This document shows, piece by piece, positions 7,777 to 15,903 of a stretch of DNA of 64,000 bases. The position numbers and the translations under genes are program-made. Origin of the DNA: Olivibacter sp. SDN3 (GTDB taxonomy: Bacteria > Bacteroidota > Bacteroidia > Sphingobacteriales > Sphingobacteriaceae); assembly GCF_014334135.1 (NCBI RefSeq), contig NZ_CP060497.1:3348001-3412000 (forward strand), given 5' to 3'. Every line of letters starts with the position of its first letter. Positions within the stretch are counted from its first letter, which is position 1. The notes beneath the pieces are model-generated. The model saw only the letters and a list, made by a program, of their open reading frames with translations. It did not search any database and was not told the DNA's origin.

Positions 7777-8471
7777 ATGAAAAAAATATTGATGATCCTA
7801 ACTTCCCATGCCAGCCTGGCCGATAAAAAAAACGGCACCAGACTGTGGTTGAGCTCTTTTGCAGATGCGTATCAGGTGTTTGCCGATGAAGGCTTCGAAG
7901 TGACGGTGGCAAGCCCCGTGGTGGACAGCCCCCGCTGGATCCACTGAGTGAAAAAAATGAACACCTCACGGAAGGGGTGAAGGCGTACAGGGGCGACTTT
8001 ATTGCCCAAATGGAACTGGGCAACACCTGGAGCTTGGAGGAAGCTCTGTCCGGAGACTATGATGGGGTTTATATCGCGGATGGACATGGCGCTCTTTGGG
8101 ACATCAGCACCGATCCTCATATAGGCAAACTGTTATACAGGTGCCTGATTGACGAAACACCCGTAGCAATGGTAGGCCACGGTGTGGCGGCCTTGGCAAC
8201 GCTTTATAAACTTCGCCAACAGGATATGCAGGGGTTGAGGGTGACCTGCTTTACCGATACCGAAGAGGCGCTTCTGAAAAGGCACCATGAGGTACCTTTT
8301 AGTCTGAAAGAACAATTAACGGGATTTGGTGCTGACGTCAATCAGGCCATTATTCCATTCTCCCCGCATATGGAGGTAGACGGGATTTTCATCACCGGCC
8401 AGAATCCGGCATCATCTGCTATGACAGCACGGGCATTAACCGGACGTTTGGAACTGGCGCACGCTAATTAA
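7777..8471 (+). pseudogene. DJ-1/PfpI-family protein, frameshifted and lacking the nucleophile Cys
   Basis: The frame from the ATG at 7777 gives MKKILMILTSHASL...FEVTVASPV, the usual start of type-1 glutamine-amidotransferase-like DJ-1/PfpI proteins, but stops at a TGA at 7943-7945. The remainder (LSEKNEHLTEGVKAYRGDF ... to 8471) continues in another frame; the switch lies at GTGGTGGAC near 7918-7926, where one extra G would restore GGQPPLDPLSEKNE. The nucleophile elbow reads MVGHG where active members have a Cys (xCHG), so the ancestral protein may already have lacked chaperone/glyoxalase-type activity. The 3' end overlaps the convergent thioredoxin-like gene by 8 nt. Confidence 0.75.
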
Positions 8472-9702
8472 TCTTTGCCTTGATTTTTTCGACAAGTTCG
8501 GCGACTACTGCCCTTTTTGGATATAACGCTGCACTGCGCTCTGCCCAACGCAGCGCATCGTGCAGGGCATCCTGCTCGTTATCTGGTAATTGCGAAAACG
8601 CATCTGCTGCCGTATAGAGCTTATCGACAACCTCACCAGAATAGATCTTTTTAGCAAATTCCTTTCCTTCCTGAAAATCGACAATTTTTGTGCTGTCCTG
8701 CTCTCCGGTCGTAAAGGGTCGCATCTCTTCTTCGAAACGGCGCTGATCCTCTCTTTGTATGCTGTCTACCGAGATATCCATAGACGGGGTGGCAATGGAG
8801 TAGCCATATTTTTTTATTTTTTCTGCATCTCCTAGCAGTGTGCTGTGTATGAGCTGATAACGATCTAATGTGTGTTTTTGCCTGTCGTTCAGTCCGTAAA
8901 GCCTCGAACTGAATTCCATAAGTGGGGTGTAGGTTAGTAAGTTTTTCTGGTGAAGTGCCTGCCCTGCGCCACTATACACAAGAATATCAAACAAATGGCC
9001 GGTTAACTGGCTCTTGGAGCTGTCTTGCATCTTATCGTAGTGTTCCATAAACCGCAAGAGTACGGCAGAGTTGATGCCTATAATATTTTTCCCTAGATAA
9101 ATCCAGGTGCTATCTTCGTTTAATTGTGCTGGCGAAAGCGTTTTAAAATAGGCATCCAGCACTTCATTATTGTCTATCCGCGCTTTTGTCAGACGATCCA
9201 GATAGGTCTTTAGAAAGTCAACCGCTCTGTTTCCCTGCGCAAAATCTTTCTCCAGGTTCCCGAGGTTGTTCGGATCCTCTGCCGCCCCAAGGGCATCGCT
9301 GACAAGGGAAAGAAAGGGTGCTTCGTCTTTTTCGCCAACAACTTTATGGATCAGGTAACCTTCGGCATTCAAAAACAGAAAAGTGGGGTAGGCGGTTACA
9401 CCGAACCTCTTGGCAATGTCTACGCCTTCACCTTTCTCCGCATCTATACGGATATTGACAAACTGTTCGTTATAAAGATCGCCCACAGCCGGTTTGCTGA
9501 AAATTTGCTGATCCATATATTTACAGGGGCCACACCAGTCGGTATAGACGTCAACGAATATGAGTTTGTCCTGCTCATTGGCCTCTTTTAGTAGTTGCTT
9601 CCAGGTACCCTCGAAAAAGTCAATACCAGTTTGATCACTTGTTTGCGCAAATAAGGTGGAGGCATAAATAGTAAAAGCGGCTAAAATAATGAATTTTCGC
9701 AT
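8464..9702 (-). CDS. secreted thioredoxin-fold protein
   Basis: A 412-residue protein with a signal peptide (FIILAAFTIYASTLFAQ), hence periplasmic. A thioredoxin domain spans about residues 30-150, with the redox motif WCGPC at 56-60, the cis-proline region AYPTFLFLN and a VGEKD loop. The C-terminal 260 residues are helical and unassigned, as in several Bacteroidota DUF255-like or thioredoxin_7 proteins. Probable role is thiol-disulfide exchange in the periplasm; no partner is encoded beside it. It overlaps the 3' end of the DJ-1-like pseudogene by 8 nt in convergent orientation. Confidence 0.85.
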   Translation of the reverse strand: MRKFIILAAFTIYASTLFAQTSDQTGIDFFEGTWKQLLKEANEQDKLIFVDVYTDWCGPCKYMDQQIFSKPAVGDLYNEQFVNIRIDAEKGEGVDIAKRFGVTAYPTFLFLNAEGYLIHKVVGEKDEAPFLSLVSDALGAAEDPNNLGNLEKDFAQGNRAVDFLKTYLDRLTKARIDNNEVLDAYFKTLSPAQLNEDSTWIYLGKNIIGINSAVLLRFMEHYDKMQDSSKSQLTGHLFDILVYSGAGQALHQKNLLTYTPLMEFSSRLYGLNDRQKHTLDRYQLIHSTLLGDAEKIKKYGYSIATPSMDISVDSIQREDQRRFEEEMRPFTTGEQDSTKIVDFQEGKEFAKKIYSGEVVDKLYTAADAFSQLPDNEQDALHDALRWAERSAALYPKRAVVAELVEKIKAKIN

Positions 9703-9751
9703 TTTCGACCTATAATGATTAGAGTTTCCAAGTTAAGAAAAATGTTGGAAT

Positions 9752-9958
9752 TAAACGAGTTATAAAAAAAGATGGCGAGCGCACATAGTTAGAAGCAATC
9801 AAATAACAAACGTTAATATTGCAGGAGAATATGCATTGTTAAAGATGTTTGGTAATGCAGTAAACCTTTACAAAGCAAGTAGGCTGGCAACTAATCCCGA
9901 TTTTAAACCGTTAAAGGTTGAAGGGAACACGATAAAAGAAGATCCTTGTGACACTTAA
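9752..9958 (+). pseudogene. 3' remnant of an unidentified gene
   Basis: A frame with no proper start is open from about 9752 to the TAA at 9956-9958 and encodes a natural-looking C-terminus (GEYALLKMFGNAVNLYKASR ... IKEDPCDT). The composition looks coding, but there is no upstream start and the parent family is not recognised. It lies directly before the 188-residue secreted protein gene and is part of a debris patch from 9.7 to 11.0 kb. Confidence 0.4.
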
Positions 9959-9968
9959 TAATACAGAT

Positions 9969-10514
9969 ATGGGAAAAATTCAGATAATAATCATCTATTT
10001 TATTTTAGGTTGTGTATTTAGCGCTTTTGCTCAAAACAGTACCGATATTCCAGTTAACCAATTAATGAATAATGCCATCCCAGAAAATGCCGTTGCAGTT
10101 TCCAAATCGGACGGTTATAATAAGTTGATAAAATTAGATCCCGACCAGGCTTTTGATGAAGAAAGTATTGGAGGCGAATTCTATATAATCGATAGTATGA
10201 TAATCGTTTTTTATGGAGGAAAAGCAGAGGCACCTTATAAACCAAGTCAGTTGGAAGAAACGCGGGCAACGCTCTTGGAAATGGGTGGCATGGATACATC
10301 TCACATCCATACGGATAACTATAATAAGATAAGTAAGCTAAATAATTTTAAAGTACTAACTTCCTTCATCGATAATAGCACAACATCCTATTACTACCTC
10401 ATCGCAGATGACCGCGTGTCTTACCTGAATTTCAGTATAACCGCAAAGCCTGAAGATCAGGCAAAGGCTAAAGCGCTAGGGGAGTCCATGCTGAAAAACA
10501 TGCGCTTTAAGTAA
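9969..10514 (+). CDS. secreted hypothetical protein
   Basis: A 181-residue product if started at the ATG at 9969, which places a normal signal peptide at the N-terminus (IQIIIIYFILGCVFSAFAQ); an in-frame GTG at 9948 would add seven residues. The mature domain alternates beta and helical segments (FYIIDSMIIVFYGG; YYYLIADDRVSYLNFSI; a C-terminal KAKALGESML helix). No known family is recognised. It should be periplasmic. Neighbours on both sides are gene remnants, so there is no operon context. Confidence 0.6.
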   Translation: MGKIQIIIIYFILGCVFSAFAQNSTDIPVNQLMNNAIPENAVAVSKSDGYNKLIKLDPDQAFDEESIGGEFYIIDSMIIVFYGGKAEAPYKPSQLEETRATLLEMGGMDTSHIHTDNYNKISKLNNFKVLTSFIDNSTTSYYYLIADDRVSYLNFSITAKPEDQAKAKALGESMLKNMRFK

Positions 10515-10564
10515 CCGTTATCGGATAATATTTTTTTGAAAAACCAATTACAGGCAAAGCACTC

Positions 10565-10798
10565 TTGCTCATCGTCTATATCTTCATCGATTTACTTCGT
10601 TCACTTACCGGACTCAATGCACAGCAACACATTCAACTCAAATTAATAGGGAAATCTAAAGAGTTGCTCAGCACTACAGAATTAAGTGTCAGTGAAATTG
10701 CCTACCAACTGGGCTTTGAATACCCGCAATCTTTTCATAAGTTCTTCAAAAAACAGACACAGCAATCGCCATTGGAATTTCGGGCAGGATTTAACTAA
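10565..10798 (+). pseudogene. AraC-family regulator, C-terminal remnant
   Basis: Only the second half of an AraC DNA-binding domain is present: SLTGLNAQQHIQLKLI, then LSVSEIAYQLGFEYPQSFHKFFKK, then QSPLEFRAGFN. Complete regulators of this type are about 270-300 residues, so roughly 200 N-terminal residues including the first helix-turn-helix are missing. The apparent start at 10565 (MLIVYIFIDLL) is fortuitous. It is a 3' stub in the debris patch and is unlikely to bind DNA specifically. Confidence 0.75.
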
Positions 10799-10811
10799 AC
10801 CCTGCCTTAAG

Positions 10812-11030
10812 CTAATTGGATAATGGCAACTTTTCAATAACGATACCTGGATTCCGCCCTCTGAACATGTCTGAAGGACTGTGATACGTTTTACTGATGC
10901 AAATGATTTGATCATCGGTAGAGAGAAGTTTAATAGGATATCCCTTTGTTTGTCTTGTGTTCACTTTTTGGTAGCTATCGGCCGAATATACTTCGACGGT
11001 TTTGGCATTTGAGCCGGCGTAGATGAAATA
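10812..11030 (-). pseudogene. beta-propeller-like protein, C-terminal remnant
   Basis: On the minus strand a frame of about 70 codons without a start reads YFIYAGSNAKTVEVYSADSY, then IKLLSTDDQIICISK, then GRNPGIVIEKLPLSN, ending at the TAG at 10812-10814. The repeating short strands (VEVYSADS..; IICIS) resemble the last blades of a secreted beta-propeller protein. It faces the AraC stub tail to tail, 14 nt away, so two truncated genes have been joined here. Confidence 0.45.
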
Positions 11031-11041
11031 TCATTAACGAA

Positions 11042-11108
11042 TATCAACATTATTACTGCATTTTTAAACAAAAGTAGCAGCCTATTTGCACATGCTATAC
11101 TACTTTTG
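11042..11108 (+). promoter_or_regulatory. predicted HTCS operator and promoter of the GH43 cluster
   Basis: Two repeat units start at 11042 (TATCAACATTATTACT) and 11063 (TTTAAACAAAAGTAGC), 21 nt apart, resembling the TTTARACATTnTTAYT unit of the two susC promoters. A -7 box TACTTTTG follows at 11101-11108, 59 nt after the first unit, the same geometry as at the other three sites. No good -33 box is present, so activation would be needed. The GH43 start at 11237 is 129 nt downstream. Confidence 0.65.
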
Positions 11109-11236
11109 TTTATATCTTCCGGCAGATGATAACGGCCTTATCCGGCAGGGTAGTTTTAACATGTCAAAAGAGATTGGAAGATGCAGATGAGCACAGCAGG
11201 TCAGCCGTGAATACCGAGTGATTAATTATTTATAGA

Positions 11237-12982
11237 ATGAAAAACTTAAATGCTATAACCGGATTTATTTTGTCCTTTTTTTTAGCCACCTTGTGCGCAA
11301 CTGTTAGCTGCCGGTCCAATGGTTCGCGAGGGGGGGCAGACAGAACTCCATTGTTTACCAATTTCATATATGAAGGGCAGGATCCTGTCTATGAGAAAAA
11401 CCCTGTAACGGAAGGTGAGTTTTATATTCCTATTCTACAGGGCTGTTATCCCGACCCGAGCATCACGCGTAAAGGTGGAAACTATTATTTGGTCGCTTCT
11501 TCTTTTGCTTTCTTTCCTGGAGTTCCTATCTTTCAATCCAATGACCTGATCAACTGGAAATCGATTGGCCATGTGCTGGACCGAGAGTCGCAATTAAAGG
11601 TTTACGATATTCCAATGAGTGCAGGGATATATGCTCCAGATATACAATATAATCCACATAATGACATGTTTTATATGATCACCACACAGTTTGCCGGTGG
11701 TTTTGGCAACATGGTGGTGAAGGCGTCGGATCCGGCAGGTGATTGGAGTGATCCTATAAAATTGGATTTTGAAGGAATCGATCCGGCTCTATTTTTTGAT
11801 GATGACGGAAAAGCTTATGTGGTGCATAATGACGCACCGGAAAAGGGAAAAGAACTTTATGAAGGTCACCGTGTTATTAAAATTTGGGACTATGATGTCG
11901 AAAACGATCAGGTCGTTCAGGGCAGCGATCAGATAATTGTTGATGGTGGTGTTGATCTTTCGAAGAAACCGATATGGATTGAGGCTCCTCACCTCTATAA
12001 AAAAAATGGTAAATATTATTTAATGTGTGCTGAAGGAGGAACGGGGGGGAACCACAGTGAGGTCATCTTTTCAGGTACGCATCCTAAGGGGCCTTTTAAG
12101 CCTGCAAAGAAAAATCCGATTCTTTCTCAGAGACACTTAGCGAAAGACCGTTCGGACAAAGTTGATTGGGCAGGACACGCTGATTTGGTTGAAACGTCCG
12201 ATGGCGAGTACTATGGTGTCTTTTTGGCGGTGCGTCCCAATGAGAAGGAGCGCGTGAATACCGGGAGGGAGACGTTTATGCTACCGGTAGATTGGACAGG
12301 TGAATTTCCCGCATTCGTGGGGGGCATGGCCCCTTTACCTACAAAACTCAGATCTCCTAAAGGAGCTACTTATCAATTAAACCAGGAAGCCTGGTTTTTA
12401 AATGGTAATTTTACTTATCAGGATGACTTTAAAGATAGCGTACTCAACGATCGGTGGATTGGCGTTCGCGGTCCGCGCGAGACTTTTGCTAAACCCTCAC
12501 CTAAAGGGCTTGTTATTGAACCTTTCGCAACAACAATACAAGAGATGAAGCCAACATCGACGCTTTTCCATCGCCAACAGCACAATTTTTTTAAGGCCTC
12601 AACACTGATACATTATAAACCTGGAAGTGAAAAAGATCTGGCGGGATTAGTGTGCTACCAGCGGGAGGGTTTTCACTATGTGTTTGGTCTTACCAAGCAG
12701 GGCAAAGACTATTACATTGTACTCGAGAGGACAGCGGAGGGGAAGGCAGATGTGTTGGCAAGCGCTAAAGTAGATTTGGAGCAACCAATAACGTTGGAAG
12801 TTCGAGCTGAAGGGGATGCATATCAGTTTCATTATGGTAAGGACAAAGAGCAGCTTAATAGTTTAGGGGAGGTGGTTTCGGGAGACATTTTATCTACTGA
12901 TGTTGCTAAAGGTTTTACCGGGGCTTTGATAGGCCTTTATAGTACTTCGGGAAACGAAATTTTACCAGGTAAAGCGGATTGA
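11237..12982 (+). CDS. GH43 lipoprotein, beta-xylosidase / arabinofuranosidase type
   Basis: A 581-residue exo-acting glycosidase, probably removing xylose or arabinose from xylo-oligosaccharides. It is a lipoprotein (LATLCATVSC lipobox). The five-bladed GH43 domain (about 60-370) shows the catalytic base Asp73 in YPDPS, the pKa modulator Asp182 in GIDPALF and the acid Glu249 in WIEAPHL. A C-terminal beta-sandwich (about 390-580) is typical of XynB-like members. The end is abnormal: the frame stops at 12982 after LPGKAD, but the next frame continues RIDFYRDFANSWF to a TAG at 13014-13016, so one base seems lost near 12975. Only the last strand is affected and activity may survive. It is the first gene after the predicted HTCS promoter. 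Confidence 0.9.
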   Translation: MKNLNAITGFILSFFLATLCATVSCRSNGSRGGADRTPLFTNFIYEGQDPVYEKNPVTEGEFYIPILQGCYPDPSITRKGGNYYLVASSFAFFPGVPIFQSNDLINWKSIGHVLDRESQLKVYDIPMSAGIYAPDIQYNPHNDMFYMITTQFAGGFGNMVVKASDPAGDWSDPIKLDFEGIDPALFFDDDGKAYVVHNDAPEKGKELYEGHRVIKIWDYDVENDQVVQGSDQIIVDGGVDLSKKPIWIEAPHLYKKNGKYYLMCAEGGTGGNHSEVIFSGTHPKGPFKPAKKNPILSQRHLAKDRSDKVDWAGHADLVETSDGEYYGVFLAVRPNEKERVNTGRETFMLPVDWTGEFPAFVGGMAPLPTKLRSPKGATYQLNQEAWFLNGNFTYQDDFKDSVLNDRWIGVRGPRETFAKPSPKGLVIEPFATTIQEMKPTSTLFHRQQHNFFKASTLIHYKPGSEKDLAGLVCYQREGFHYVFGLTKQGKDYYIVLERTAEGKADVLASAKVDLEQPITLEVRAEGDAYQFHYGKDKEQLNSLGEVVSGDILSTDVAKGFTGALIGLYSTSGNEILPGKAD

Positions 12983-13109
12983 CTTTTACAGAGATTTCGC
13001 TAATAGTTGGTTTTAGTTATAGAACCCCGGTCCTGAGGGAGAGGGGTCTATTCGATCAATTAAACAAAAATACGGAATATACTTCAGGAATGGGGTATCG
13101 GGAAGGTGA

Positions 13110-13220
13110 ATGTTATTGGTAGAAATGGCATGGAAAAATGGCCAAGCAGAAAAAGTCGTAATTCGGTCGAATCTAGGTGGAATTTTTCGTTTACTGACAC
13201 CAAATGCTTTAGCGGGTTCG
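13110..13220 (+). pseudogene. glycosidase C-terminal fragment (GH95-like)
   Basis: A short open stretch reads VEMAWKNGQAEKVVIRSNLG and then GIFRLLTPNALAG. This resembles the closing beta-sandwich of GH95-type alpha-L-fucosidases (..W+dGk....I.S.lGG..RLR..). An in-frame TGA precedes it at 13107-13109. The family call rests on this one motif and is tentative. Together with the CBM6 stub it fills the 517-nt gap between the GH43 and esterase genes. Confidence 0.35.
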
Positions 13221-13422
13221 GGCCAAAGGGGAAACAAAAGTGAGGATCGCCAAGGCGGATCGTCCGGAAGAGATTCTTGCTGATTTGAAGATAATGGGCG
13301 CAGGAGGGGAATGGCAGGAAGTAGAGACAGGATTGAGAAACTCCTTGGTAGGAGTACATGATCTTCAAATTTCTTTGCTGGAAGGCGATCCATTGGAAAT
13401 AGACTGGCTTTCTTTTCAGTAA
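13213..13422 (+). pseudogene. CBM6-like carbohydrate-binding domain, C-terminal remnant
   Basis: A frame open from 13213 to the TAA at 13420-13422 encodes RVRAKGETKVRIAKADRPEE, then GGEWQEVETGLRNSLVGVHD, then LEIDWLSFQ. The pattern (F.vRa+...V+I, W.evet, GvhDL, l.iDWlsF) is the second half of a CBM6 module as found at the end of GH43 enzymes; compare GIHDLYF..FDFDYWYF in the intact GH43-CBM6 at 14402-15754. The catalytic part is gone. It could be the tail of a deleted xylanolytic enzyme. Confidence 0.55.
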
Positions 13423-13472
13423 TTAAGGAGAAGAATGTGGCAATTTTCTAAACCGGCCGGGAAGAAGTGTAA

Positions 13473-14336
<864 letters not shown>

Positions 14337-14401
14337 TGAGGATCGCGGATTTGTAAAGAGACTACATGTAAAATTCATGATTAAATAAGAAACAAGATTA
14401 A

Positions 14402-15754
14402 ATGATGATAAAGTTTCGTAACTATATTTTATTAAGTGGATTGCTGTCAATAGGAGTGCTAACAACTAGTCGTGCTCAGAATCCAGTTGTACAGACGATA
14501 TATACAGCGGATCCAGCGCCAATGGTTTATCAGGATACGGTTTTCCTTTATACCGGCCATGATGAAGAAGGGGCTACCTTTTTCACGATGAATGATTATA
14601 AAGTCTATTCAAGTACGGATATGGTTAACTGGACGGATAGAGGCACCCCGCTATCTTATCAAACTTTCAATTGGGCAAAGGGAGATGCCTGGGCTGCTCA
14701 TTGTATCGAGCGAGATGGGAAATTTTATTGGTACGTTACGCTGACGGATAAAAAGTTGAACCGACCAGTGATTGGCGTAGCGGTATCAGATCATGCGACC
14801 GGCCCCTTTAAGGATGCTTTGGGAAAGCCGCTTGTGGCAGCAAATCAGGGAGACATCGATCCAGCAGCATTTATTGATGACGATGGGCAGGCCTATTTGT
14901 ATTGGGGGAATCCTAAATTATGGTACGTAAAACTGAATGAGGATATGATTTCCTATGACGGAGCGGTTATGGAGGAGCCATTGACTCCTGAGTCTTTTGG
15001 TAAGCGGGAAGGCGACTCCTTACGTTCCACTTTATACGAGGAGGCTCCCTGGCTATATAAAAGGCAAAACACCTATTACCTCTTTTATGCCGCTGGCGGT
15101 ATTCCGGAGTATTTGGCTTATAGTACGAGCGATAGCCCTGTTGGACCATGGTCTTATCAGGGTGTGGTGATGCCCACAGAAGGGCAGAGTTTTACCAATC
15201 ACCCCGGTGTGATAGATTTTAAGGGTAACAGCTACTTATTTTATCATAACGGCGCTTTACCTGGTGGGGGTGGTTTTGCACGCTCCGTAGCGGTGGAGCC
15301 TTTTAGTTTTGGTGAAGATGGGACAGTGCCGGAACTTAAAATGACTTCTGGAGTGAAAAATGCGATACATCCAGTAGATGCCTTTCGACGTGTAGAGGCA
15401 GAAACCATGGCATTTTCCGAAGGTGTAAAAACGGAGGAACAGCCGAAGATTGGAGTTTTCGTTACAAGTATACAAAATGGCGACTGGCTTAAAGTTAGAG
15501 GAGTTGATTTAAAAGATGGTGCTGAACGCTTCAAAGCAGCAGTAAAAACTAAGGCGGGTGGCTCAATCGAAATAAGAATGGATGACCCCTCTGGTCCGTT
15601 GCTTACTACCTTGAAGGTTGCAGGTGATCACCATTGGCAGGAGTTGACGGCAACCGATCTACAAACAATAAAAGGAATTCATGATTTATACTTTGTGTTT
15701 AAAGGAGAAGGGGAGAATGACTTATTTGATTTCGATTACTGGTACTTTGAGTAA
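14402..15754 (+). CDS. GH43 enzyme with C-terminal CBM6
   Basis: A 450-residue secreted protein (signal peptide ending near TSRAQ). The GH43 propeller (about 28-320) has base Asp37 in YTADPAP, the modulator Asp in DIDPAAFID and the acid Glu in LYEEAPWLYK. A CBM6 domain follows (about 325-450: VEAETMAFSEG; NGDWLKVRGVD; GIHDLYFVFKG; DFDYWYF). This arrangement is common for arabinofuranosidases or xylosidases acting on arabinoxylan side chains; the exact specificity cannot be read from sequence. It ends 46 nt before a strong hairpin shared with the convergent GH43 gene. Confidence 0.9.
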   Translation: MMIKFRNYILLSGLLSIGVLTTSRAQNPVVQTIYTADPAPMVYQDTVFLYTGHDEEGATFFTMNDYKVYSSTDMVNWTDRGTPLSYQTFNWAKGDAWAAHCIERDGKFYWYVTLTDKKLNRPVIGVAVSDHATGPFKDALGKPLVAANQGDIDPAAFIDDDGQAYLYWGNPKLWYVKLNEDMISYDGAVMEEPLTPESFGKREGDSLRSTLYEEAPWLYKRQNTYYLFYAAGGIPEYLAYSTSDSPVGPWSYQGVVMPTEGQSFTNHPGVIDFKGNSYLFYHNGALPGGGGFARSVAVEPFSFGEDGTVPELKMTSGVKNAIHPVDAFRRVEAETMAFSEGVKTEEQPKIGVFVTSIQNGDWLKVRGVDLKDGAERFKAAVKTKAGGSIEIRMDDPSGPLLTTLKVAGDHHWQELTATDLQTIKGIHDLYFVFKGEGENDLFDFDYWYFE

Positions 15755-15800
15755 TCATTGATTTGTATCCAGATGACCGTGGCTTTACCCTGCATTATAC

Positions 15801-15843
15801 ATCTTGCTGTCCGATGGAAAGTAATTCCTTCGGACAGCAAGAT
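15801..15843. terminator. bidirectional hairpin terminator
   Basis: ATCTTGCTGTCCG (15801-15813) and CGGACAGCAAGAT (15831-15843) form a perfect 13-bp stem around a 17-nt loop. It lies exactly between the convergent GH43 genes ending at 15754 (+) and 15904 (-). Confidence 0.85.
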
Positions 15844-15903
15844 GATTGAGTATAGTCGTTATTGGGTCAGTTGATCGAATAGGGGATTAAACTGTTGTCA
15901 CGT

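Noticed and set aside
11065-11112. Perfect 13-bp inverted repeat (TAAACAAAAGTAG / CTACTTTTGTTTA) upstream of the GH43 gene, possible terminator
   Set aside because: It overlaps the second operator unit and the TACTTTTG -7 box, whose geometry matches three other promoters. The palindrome is more easily explained as a by-product, though a hairpin role is not excluded.
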